Shown one piece after another: positions 27,901-39,900 of a stretch of 64,000 nt of DNA. A program made the translations under genes and the position numbers. The notes under the pieces were generated by a model. It was given only the letters and a program-made list of their open reading frames with translations, did no database searches and was not told where the DNA came from. Positions within the stretch are counted from its first letter, which is position 1. Each line of letters starts with the position of its first letter. This stretch comes from Callipepla californica brunnescens (taxonomy: Eukaryota; Chordata; Aves; Galliformes; Odontophoridae), in assembly GCA_023055505.1 (NCBI GenBank), contig JALIRH010000002.1, positions 42,326,233 to 42,390,232 on the forward strand, written 5' to 3'.

Positions 27901-30900
27901 AGGCATACAGCCCAGTAGAGGACATACTGTCGAAGCAAGAATTCTGCTTACAGCTTACAGAATTGGGTTTGGGTTTTTTTAAGTTGTTTTCCTTTTTTAA
28001 TCTGTATGCACTTAGACTTATAAGCTGAAATGTATGATTTGAGGGGTTTTGTTTGTTTGTTTGTTTTTGTTTTGTCTCTGGATGCTTTTTTCCTGTTTGT
28101 AGGGTTCTTTTTCATGTGGAGGAAAAAAAAAATCTTCCAGTGATATTGGTTCTTATCACAATGTGGTCTAATTGGAGATTTAGGCTCCACTTTGTTACAT
28201 GGATACCATTTGTTTCTGAGGTACACAAACAGAGCGTTTGTACTGATCTGTTTGATCATTACATCACTGAGAGGTTCAAAGCAGAGGAAAGATGAAGTTG
28301 AAATGAAACTTAAAATGAGTCAAGATCAACCAGGTATTTCTGCAGCTTTCTTACCAGTAGTGAAAGTGGGAAGTCTGAGAAGTCTTCTGTTACACACGTT
28401 CTTACTGTCATTCTTCTTAAATTTTAATAGCAAATAAAAAAACAGTAGGTACATAGCAGAGGAAATCATTCCAAGTGCGAATATTTTTGACTCTCAGAAC
28501 TCTCAGGTTACCTGTGTATTCTGTGCAATACTCAGTGGAGTGATTTTGTAAGCATTATAGGATGCTTTATAAAAGCCCTGCATATTTGTTGAAATTTCTG
28601 AGTTGCAGAGAGTTAGCAATAAATATGCAGCTGTTTTAGTGAAGGAATCATCAGCTAAGTTGCTCCACAGAAAAAAAAACTTTGTATGTATCTTACAGTT
28701 TAGGACTTGTGATTGGTCCATCTCAAAACAGTGTTTAAACTCTTCCTTGTAATATTCCCCTGTTGTATCTTCAGTACTCTGTCAAACTTGGAAGTTGCTC
28801 ATTAGAAGGGAAGTAGAAGAAAATACCTAAAAGTTTTTTGTTCTGAACAAATAATAATATTGAAGTGGCTTTGGGGAATAAAGCAGTGTCTAACCAAATT
28901 ATAGGTTCAAGAAGAAGAGCAAAATAGTTTGTTGGAACATGAGCTAATAGTATTGCCTGCACATAATGTCATTGGAAGTCGTCCTGTCTGGTCAGGCTCA
29001 GGTTTTTACATCTATTTTAAGGCTGCAATTTTTGTGGAAGCTCCACAGAAATAGAGAGTCGTTTAGGACAGAGGGGTGAAAAGCTTCATTCTGTAAAATG
29101 TTAGTGTTGCACGAAAACATCAGTAAGTAGAGCATTTCTTGTGTAAAGTGACATGGTTTGTGTTGGAAGAGACCTTTAACAATCAGCTAGTCCAGCATTG
29201 CTTTTGAGCAAGGCTTTGAAACTGGTTCAGTAGTAATGGAGCATAACGTCATTGAGTCCGAATTTGTGCATGCTTGCATTATACTGGCAACTAAATTTTT
29301 TGATGTGGGAATATTCCCAGACAGGTTTACTTAACACTTTTCCTCTGTCTTCTACTCTTAGTTGCTGTATCTGTTTTGACATTTTGTGACAAATTATAAT
29401 GGAAGCATTTTTATGTCTTTATCTCAAGGCTCCTGGACAGGACAGAAAGAATGGCAGGCGAGTCTGCTGTATGTGGTGAGATGGTGATAGATAAAAGTAG
29501 GCAGTCAAGATCCAGTCTGACTGAGTACAGGGATTCAGCTGAATGCAGTTACTGCAGGATTCTGATTTAAGTGAATGAGCAGCTAGAAAATGGATTGGCG
29601 GCAATAAAAGGAAAAAGTACATTCTGCTTACAAAGAAGCCAAATTGCTTCTGGTTCTTAGTGATACTGGATATAGTATTTGCAGGTAGGCTAACAGTCAT
29701 ATATTGTCATACGGATACCGTATGCATATCAGTATGCAGAAAGAAGAGCTGAACTCACCCAACTGGTGTAGGGTCTCTCTAGTCATGCCATACCCTTTCC
29801 TAGGAAGTAGCCCAGATACAAGAGCTGCTCTGTCTTTTGTGGCTATTATAAATTAGTAGATATTTTTGTCCTTAGTCTTGCACTGTATGGATTCCTGATC
29901 TGTAAAGGACTGAGTTGGATGGTGAGATTATAGTAGTACCTAATTTCACAGTAGTATTGTGAAAGTATTTTCATTATGAAGATTTAGGTAATTTAGTTAT
30001 GAATGCTATAAGGAAGCTCATGAATAAATTAATAATTCTATCTTCACAGTTGCGTTTGAGTAGTCATGGCATCTCACACTCAACAGTTAGGAGGAAACAA
30101 AATACTGAATGGCTTTTCAGTGAATAAAACCTGCTGTTACTGAATGAGGCCAGGACTTGCAGAAAAGAAAAGCCTGCTCTCATATAATAGAAGATGACAC
30201 TATAACACACAAAAAGGTTTGATCTAACTTTTGAGTGGTTTTAACATGTATTATGTGCAGCTTCTAGCAAACAATCTTACTGTATCTACACATTTTGTAA
30301 TGTGCGGTTGGTACAAAAAAAAGTGCTAGTTAAAGAATTTAATGCATAATACAGAATCCATTGTGGGATTTTCTTTTGGTGTACTCTTCACTGGTTTACG
30401 CTAGCTTTATGATATACTAGCAATAGGAACGTGTTAAATGAGAAATGGTTTTCACACTGATAGTCAGTCTTGTTAATAAAAGAAAGAGGTTTAGTCGTGT
30501 AGGACTTAAGAAGCAGAAAATTTTAAGGGAATATTCTGCAGGTGACTTGATCAAAAAGCTGCTGTAACAGCTTGGGAGAACTGCATGGAATATTGACTAC
30601 CTGGCTGGAACAGGAACAGGCTTTTTATTGGTAGGTGCAGAAGACTACTTGAACTGAGCAGTTGAGCAGCATTATAATGTAGACTCTTTTTAATTAGATT
30701 GTGCAGGGAATAGTTCACTTTCCACCTATTGTCTAACTTGTTTGTACATGCACTGACTCTGTAGTCATTATATGGGTCTACATTTGGCATTTTTCAAATT
30801 AGCCACGTTCTTCACGGACCCTACAATCTTATTATTTCCTTGTATCTTTTTATTCAGGCTTTTTTCTCAAGGCAGTTTCCAGTGTATTAGCATGTGAAAA

Positions 30901-33900
30901 CTATCTCCTTAATGTACAGAAACATTTGTAGTGTATATCTGGATTTGTACTGGTGAAGTTAGTTTCTTGGAAAGCCCATAGTCAGCCTGTGTACCTGCAT
31001 ATTCACAGCCAAACCTGTACACAGTGTTTTCTTACACTCTCTTTTGGGCTTTGTGCAGGTAAGATATTTTGAGCCCTCTGAAATTAACAGCTGTGTATAG
31101 ATCATGAACTATATGATCTTAGATTTTTTACTTAAGCTTTGTGAAGGGATTCGCTTGGTTAACACTTGTGTCATATAAGCATCATATAATGAATAAATAT
31201 AGCTTCATTTTAGGCTGTTTTCAAAAGAAAAAGCAAATTCAAAGTTCCTCCACCCCTCAAAACTTATGCATAAATTTGTTGTGGTGTGCGAGATTATGGA
31301 GAGCATGGTTGTTCTCCTAGATATCTTTGTAGTAAGAGGGAGTTGTGAACCAAACTGGAAGGAAGCCAGGCACTCAGTTATTAACACAATACACAGTCTG
31401 ATGCAGGGCAGTGAATTCTCATTGTGGCTCTACAAAGTGTTAATGAAGTTCTAATTTAAAAAGCAAACAGAAAACCTCTACATTGCACCATGGGGACCCA
31501 ACACATTTTATCACATTGTATTGTGACTAATATTAATATTGTTAATTAACAAGCTTTCTTGAGATCTAGGAATATTATGGCAAGAAGTTTTTATTTTTTT
31601 TTAAAGGCTGCCTAATCTTTCTCAGTTCCTCTAAACAGAAAAGCAGTGAAACAGAATGATCTAAATTACTTCCTTGTTCAGAAGATCAAAATGAAGCATA
31701 TTTTTAAGTGAAAAATAATTACAGTATCAAAATATAAACCTTGTTTTAATCCTTTAATGTTAGAACATGGAAACTGTCATGCTGAAGAGTAGAAACAGAG
31801 CTAGATCATTTTAAGAGTGGCCAATATTTATCTTCAGAGGAAAATTAAGGTTAACGGAATGAAGGCTACTTCACTTCTCACTGAGAGATTCCACACAGGG
31901 GTTTAATGGGCTTAACTAACACACATTCATACCTTTAATTAATTTGGCTTAACATTCTCTCATAACCCCACACAGAGAGAGGGCCTAAGTGCCTCTGTAT
32001 TCCGTTCCGTCTGTAAATCCACTGTTGGTACTGACTGTACCTAGCTAGTTTTGGAGCGCTGCAGTTCCTGCGTAGGACTTACTGCTAGTGCTCTAACACC
32101 TTGTTATTAAAAAAAGAAAAAAGAAAAAGAAATGCAAAAGCAGAAACCAGCATGCAGAACAAATAGATGCCAACTTTTTTCTCTTGGTGTGGACACAAGG
32201 TGTGGCTGTTCTGGTCTGGTGTTTTGATTTTTTTTGTTTTGTTTTTTAGTGGGACTAATCACCTTCTGTGTTGTAAAGTTACCTTTACAAAGTGGGCAGT
32301 GTGCATCATTTTTTTCAGTTGACGTATTGTGAAAATAGATTGTTAGAAAATGTTAGCTCCTTGTCACAACACAACTTTTCTCATGTTTTAATACTGAAAT
32401 AACTTTTCTGAGAATGTGAAGAGGCTGTTCTTTATTAAAAGTCTAGGGAGCTGCTTTGGCAGGGGGGGTTGGACTCGATGATCTCTAGAGGTCCCTTCTA
32501 ACCCCTACAGTTCTGTGACTGTGAAAAGTTTTATCAGCATAACCTACATTCACATAAAATGGCTCAGTCATCATTGTCATTGCTGTATTGTGTCAGTAGG
32601 TCATTCTTGAACTGTCTGTTTTCATTACTGGTTAACGTGTCTCCAAGTTCAGCCTTAACCAGATTTTCTTGGTTGATAAAACATGGGCAGTCTCTTTCTG
32701 TGGTTCATAGAAATTCTCAGCAGCTCAATATGAAAGATTTTTGTACTAGGTTGTGTGGAACTATTGTGTGGTGGGCAGAGCATATATTCCTGTGGGTCTT
32801 CCACATAGTATCTGTTGCATGATTGTCCGTCATAGTTGTGTAAGTGGTTTGCCTTTACAGGCTAAATAAAATTGTTTTGTGATAACAGCTGGGTGGTTTG
32901 TTAATGGACTATAACAACATCTAAACTTGTATTAAAACTATGCCCCGAGGAGTTCATAGTGTTAATTAATGTTTCTACCACTTCTCAAGGTTTCACCATC
33001 AGGTATTCATCGACGTTTTCTTTGCAGGTTTTTAAAACAAAGATACAAAAGTGAAGAAGATTTCAGTTATTTATGTATGAGTAAGTTGTGTCTGTAGTTC
33101 AGAGAAAAACCTGTCCAGAAAGCAGTGCTGCTTAGCATGAGTTCTCTTTCTTGACTTGGTTACCGAATTCAATGTGTACAGTTGCACAGGAGCAGAGACA
33201 ACCAATCTGCATGAAAGAACTACAAATAGAGACTTTTATCTGCTTTTTGAGTTACAGAAGACGTATTTGTTACTTTTCTTTCATAGGTCCAATGATGCAC
33301 CAGCAGCCTCCTTCCCAGCAATACAATATGCCACAAGCTGGTGGCCAGCATTACCAGGGACAGCAGCCACCAATGGGAATGATGGGCCAGGTTAACCAAG
33401 GCAATCACATGATGGGTCAGAGACAGATTCCTCCTTACAGACCGCCACAGCAAGGTAGGACTTCACTTCAGTGCTCTTTCATCGATTTTAAATACCCATC
33501 TTTAAAATTATTTTAAATCACTTTATTGCTGACACCAAATTTCAGTGAAATCATTGGATGTCCAGTTACAGACTTTGTTTGCAGGCTGTATTTTCAGTTG
33601 TTGTAGCAACAGGTTGACTGGTATCACAATTGAATACGAGTGTTTATTTTGTTTTGTGTTCTTTCTAACAGAAAGTATCTAAAAGTATGCTTCTTGTGTT
33701 TCAATATTAAAATGATAGGTATAGAAAAGGAGTGAAGTACCTCCTTGGTTCTGAATTTGCTGTTACAAAAAAGGAACAGTGTTCTGCAGCCTTGCTTTTT
33801 TCTTTTTTTTTTTTCCCCCCAGTCCTAGAAAAAAAGTAACTTTATTTTTAACACTTGATGCTGTTATACACGTGTTCCTAAAATGATCTCAGAAATGTAG

Positions 33901-36900
33901 TTTGATATGTATGTGCTCAGTCTGATGCAGCCAAACTGTATGCTTGTGTGTGTGTATAAAATACATAGAGATGTTTGGGTGTTTTTTTTTTTGTAAGTCA
34001 AAGAGATTACATATTGTAAATGCAACAGGATGGGTGGGGAGTACATTTGAGAAATATTTCTCATAGTAAAATCAGAAAATAGCAGGCTTTATAATAGAGA
34101 AAACAAGTTATTTACGTATTGACTGGTTGTGGTTTTTCAGGCCCACCACAGCAGTACTCAGGCCAGGAAGACTATTATGGGGACCAATACAGTCATGGTG
34201 GACAAGGTCCTCCAGAAGGCATGAACCAGCAATATTACCCTGATGGTAATCTCTCATAAATGTTGACTTTCCCATTTTCTATACCTGCCCAATATTAATG
34301 CAGACGTATGCCCAAAATTAGGGAATGGGGCAAGAGTAGTAATGGAATATGGTATCTCACATTTACAAAAGATTCCAAATTCAGAATCGTTAATAGAGTT
34401 TAAGTTACTATGAGTAATTAATTTTAGAGTATGTAATTTGTAATACTCCCATTTGAAACTATTACAGCAGTTCTAGTATTTCAAAGTGAAAAATCTGTAA
34501 TTGGTGTATCTAAAAGGAGGGCTCTTTAGTATGTTTTGTGTAATTGAGATGAATTAAGTCATAACTTCATTACAAATAAGAGAAGGAGTGATAAAGATTC
34601 TACTGAAACGGAAGAACTTGCTTAAGAAATGTGTTTTTCTGTAAATATTCTACTTTTTAACTTAGTGCTTAGTTTTCGTGTCGCAGAAATGTGTTCTTGC
34701 TGCTATTGATACGGGCATTCAGCATAATTTTCACAAAGGAATAAAGCAGTCCCTGCCCTGAGGAGCTTGTAATTATAAATTGCCTTTAAGAAGTTCCCCT
34801 GGGGCTTTGGAGACAAGACCGTAACTTGGAATTGCATAGACCTGTCCTCCTACCTTGTGGAATTTACAGTGCTGAAGGCTATTGCATTGTGTTATAAGTT
34901 AGAACTAGTTTGCAACTGACCTGGTTTTAGTCTGGGCAGAGACTGGGAGAACAAAAATGTTGAGTCATGACTACTGTGAGAACCGTGTGTGCAACATAAT
35001 GCTTTTTTAAGATCAAGGAATGTGGTAGATGTTAGTGTTTTTAAAACAAACATACACAAAACTAGGTGGTGTATTTGTCGAAGCTATTACTCATTGCAAA
35101 TAAAAGGGCACAGGTTAGTTATCCAAATTCTCATTTCTGTGAAATTAAGATTGATTTAAGATAAGGTCTAAGCCATGCTTATGAGTTTACATGTATTATT
35201 TTTTAAGATCTGTGTGCAGGCTTCTTTTACAACATGTATAGCTCAGAACTGTTAAGCTTTCATGTTTGAATTTTTATTTTATAAAACATGAACTGGAAAT
35301 GGTTACGATATATTTACTTTAGTGACGACAATTGAACGTTACCACTGACAGATCTGTGGCAGCACAGAGGAATTCACCAAGAATTATTCCTTCTAAAGAT
35401 TTATTCTTTATCACTACCTCATTATCTCACTTCTGTAGAACTGGAGATTGTGTTTTAAGACTTGTGTTAATGATTGTGTATCTTTATTTAGTCCATGAAG
35501 TATTGTATGGTTCTGGAACTGATTACAAGGACTGCTTATTTTTAAACTGTTTTCTCCTATGCTAGCTACCAGATCGAATTTTATTGAAAATCTGAACAAA
35601 ATTCAGCTTCATTTCTTGACCGTTATAGCAACAAGATGAGTTTTTTTCATCTGTAAGATGTACTTTTAAAGCAGCAAACAGGTGGGGTGCTTACTGAATG
35701 TATTGGTTTCATCATCAGAGATGCCTATAGTCTCTGAATAGAAAAGCTCATTTGTAATGATTCTACTCAGGACTGGAGGAAAAGTTCACTAAGCCTTGTA
35801 GGAATTCTGTTTGTAGGGAAAAATCGACCTTGAGAATGTTAAGTTTCTGTCACTTCAAAGCAAAATTGAATGTAGACTGTAATTCATAACTTCATTGAGC
35901 TTTAGTTGTTCTATTTCACACTGCTTTTAGCATATGCTTTCGAATTGGAGATCAGCAGAACAGGTGTTAGACAAAGTATGATAATTGCTTTCTTTGTTCA
36001 TTCTGATTTAATTCAGGTTATTTACATGTGAAAGGCCTAAATGCTTTCTTTTTTTTTTTTTTTTTTTTTGAGTGAAAGATAAAGTACTTTTTTTTTCCCC
36101 CAACAAGGATTATCAGAAGGTTACGATCATCCTTTGCTGTGATGTTGCTGAAACTACTGCTTTAAGCTTTTTTTTTTTTTCCTGTCACATGTTAATTCAA
36201 TATGAAAGAAAACCATATTAATAAATCTTTGGCTAATACAATTGAAAAATATTTTTCATGTATATCCAGTTGAAATTTTTTTTTTCACTTTTCTGAGAAA
36301 TGAAATATTCTTAGGGTTTTCACTCAGAGGCCATTAACGTTTCTTCCTGTCTCTTGTCGAATTGATGTAGGTCATAATGATTACGGTTATCAGCAACCGT
36401 CGTATCCTGAACAAGGCTACGATAGGCCTTATGAGGATTCCTCACAACATTACTACGAAGGAGGTATCTATATACCTTCACACACATACGCACATACATT
36501 CCCTTTCCTCCCCCACCCGCAACGGGAACAGAAATTCTTGCACAACACAACTTATACCCATGCAAAGCTCTTGTAGAATACTAGTTGCTGGCTGTCTTGA
36601 AAATTGCAGGGAACTCGAAGCATTCAGAATAATTTCTTGCAAACACCTAAAATATATAACCATAATTTGCCATTTCTAACAACAGTAAAATGACTAAAAC
36701 ACTTCAGAGATTTTTTTTTTTTTAATCTCAATGGAAATTTTTATTTAAACATAAATTTGTTGGTTCAGTTCTAAATCTTTTTGTGTGTGTATATATTTTG
36801 TATAATTATAGTGCCGTTAGGAAACAGCTTGCTGATCTTGTGTAGCTAGTCTGTGCTCTTGTAGCTGTCCTTAATTTTGTCTTTTTTTTTTTTTATTTTA

Positions 36901-39900
36901 TTTTATTTAGTATAGTCATGATCTTATGACTGTGATGTTCCAGTAAATGCAATGCTCCTTTGGCAGAGATGCTGAAAATGCTGCAGTTCAACTTTGCAAA
37001 ATTGGCTTTAACTGCAGTTTGTTTGGCCGAATTCCTTCTGTTTGGTTTGAGTTTTCTTTGTTTCGTTCAGTTTTTGAAATCAATATTGCATTTTCATTTT
37101 GTGTTGTTGGCTGTGCATCTTAAAAGGAAAAATATTCAATAAAGTAAGTACCTTCAGTTGTTTTTTCTTTCTCGCAATCATCTTACAGGAAACTCACAGT
37201 ATGGTCAGCAGCAAGATGCATATCAAGGACCACCCCAACAGCAGGGTTACCCACCACAGCAGCAGCAATATCCAGGCCAACAGGGCTATCCTGGACAACA
37301 GCAGGGTTATGGTAAGAACCTGATGGTGCAGGCAGTAATCAGAGAAAACACTAAGAGTTCTTCATGTGTTATTCCATCCTGGTTTTCCTGGGTTGAAAGG
37401 CAGGGCTTGTGCAAGAAAGCTGTATGCTCAGTTTCAGTGGACCAAAACAATAAAGCGTAGAGAACAGCATCTGTTTGGAAGTAGATCTGTTGTCAGGCTT
37501 GGACAGTATGGTTGCACAGAATGCTGAGCAATGTCTCGATAATATTTTCAGAGGTGACTGTAGTTTAGAAAAGCTCTGCTCTGTTCTGTCCTCTTGGTGA
37601 ACACAGTATAGAGGGCACGTAGTTGGCAGAGAGCCACTTACACCACTTCATCTCCGGGCTTGGCATTTAGAACAACATCTTTAAAAACAACAAATAAATA
37701 AAGCCCCTATTTAGAATGTCATCCAACATAATTGAATCAGACTATTAAAATTCTTGTACTGATAAGTAAAGAGATGAACAGCAGCATTACCTGTGATGTT
37801 TTCTAAGGATTTGTCTTGGAAATGCTTGCACTGATGGTGCAAACCATGTAACGTGTGGCAAGAACGAGAAATCTGCCACAAGTTAAATGATTATTTGGAT
37901 TCAAGTAGAACTCCCAAACAGGAAACTTGCAGTACTAGTATGTAATTTTTGTGTGCTGTTTGTGAAAACTGTAAGTCAGCAGATCATACTAAAAATACTG
38001 CTTTTGGTTTTGCTTATCATTGCATGATATAAAGCTGTACATGTTTATCTTAAAAGATGCAACATCTAGGGAAGAATCTCTGAAATCTAAATACATATAT
38101 TTTAACTTTCAGCTTTGTCTAGGCTTATATGCTAAGACTTCCAGCATTGTGGGAATGTGTGGAAATCCGTAGGTGACTTCTTTGCTGTGAAGGCAAATGC
38201 CACATTTGCCCCAAATCCAGTTATGTTGAGACAGTTTTAAGGAGGATCCACTGACATTTAGAAAATGTTCTCCTTTTTGATGTTATGGAAAAATTTATAG
38301 TTCTGAAATATTGTTTGTGTACTTACATTCTGCAGAGCTTAACACGGGATCAGAGTGAAGATCAGAATGAAGATTTGCCTAGTTTTCTGTTCTGATTATG
38401 AAAAGAAGTAAAATCTAGAGTTCTGAAAATTCAGTTTAAGAAATAAAGGGATGAAGAAGTCTGTGGGAGCTACTTTTTTTTGTAAACACAATGAGCATAC
38501 TTTTAGTTTCTTTTTTTAAAGCAAAAATAGATATGGAAGCCCGAAATTAACAGATTCCATTTCATTTTATAGATTTTACTACTGAATATTTAGAATTCAG
38601 ACATAAAGTATTACCATGAATAAATAAAAGCCAAGCTTCATTTGTCAGATGAACACAGCACTTCTTAGGATATAGTACCCTTGCTCAATTTAATATTTAA
38701 TTGCTTTCTAATTTACAAAAATAAATCAGCATCTCAGTCATTATTATCAATCTTTAAGGTTTTGTTCCACTGTTCAAAGCAAAAGCTGTATAGTTCAAGG
38801 AGATTTGAGGCCTGAGGGAGAATGGTAATACACAAAGGAACTTGTCTTTGCTAGGTCATCTTTCTGACTGTCTCGTAGATGCAAAATTGCCAGAAGAGTT
38901 GGAAGCTGATGTGGTTTTAATGTCCAGTACCTGTAGCTTGAAGTAGCCCTCTCTAGTACTGAGTCATCTTATTGATAAAATGCAGCTTGTTTTTTGTGAT
39001 TTAAAAAAAACCCTGTTTTTTTCTAAAATACTTCTCCAGACTTACAGCTCTTCCTGAGTCTGCCAGTTTTTAGCAGGTGGTGTTGAAATAGCTAGTATCT
39101 CTGAAATACACGGGACATCGTGTCTCCCAAGGTAGGAGAGGATGAGTTTAATTTTCTTTGGAAGATGTCCTCAGTGCCTGATGGTAGAACAGGCTTTGTC
39201 CCTGTGAAGAGTGACAGAAAGTTTGTCTTGACAAAAGAGCTGCTTCCTTTTACAGACAGAAGAGTCTGGAGCCAAAGATGATGAGAGGAGGGGATATAGG
39301 AGGTGCCTTTCTTCTTCCTACATTATCATTTACCAGTTGTCACATCATGCACTTTATGCTTGTAACTTGCTTTCTTGACGTCCTGTTTATGATTGCCCAC
39401 TGAGATGTGAGCACTGACTTTTTGGCAGTGCAGCATTACTGGTCTCTTCAGAAAGCCCAAAAGTGCAGTTGATCATCTGGCTGCTCCTTGCATTATGAAG
39501 TTGTGAACTGGAGTAGCGTACAACAGGAGAAGAGTGTGCCTCCCTAAATTGTGGAAAGTGATCTTGTTTATGGTTTGTCACATCTTGCTTTTTCTCTGCT
39601 CTTTTCTCTGACCTTTTGTGTGGAACTGCATCCACTGGTAGTTTGGGAAAAAAAAAAAGTTGTTAATTTTCTGTGGTTGGAGTGCAACAGGCATTGTCTG
39701 CTAAGGTGCTTCCTAGGATGAGAGAAGTATTGTTCCTGATACTGCTTTTAGACAGAAGATCTGATTTCATGGTAGTGATGCTTCTTAGCCCCACTCAGTT
39801 GTAAAACCGAGTACTTGAACCAGTTTATTCCTGATTCCTTAAGCACTCTTATTTTTTTTTTTCCCTTTTCTTTCTTTTTCCCTTTTAACATTCTCTAGGC

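Larger units (their letters stand above)
27206..33286 (+). other. SS18: SS18 intron 5
   Basis: A 6.1-kb intron with CR1 fragments at 29148-29222 (reverse) and 32440-32523 (forward). The remainder holds nothing recognised. Confidence 0.85.
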
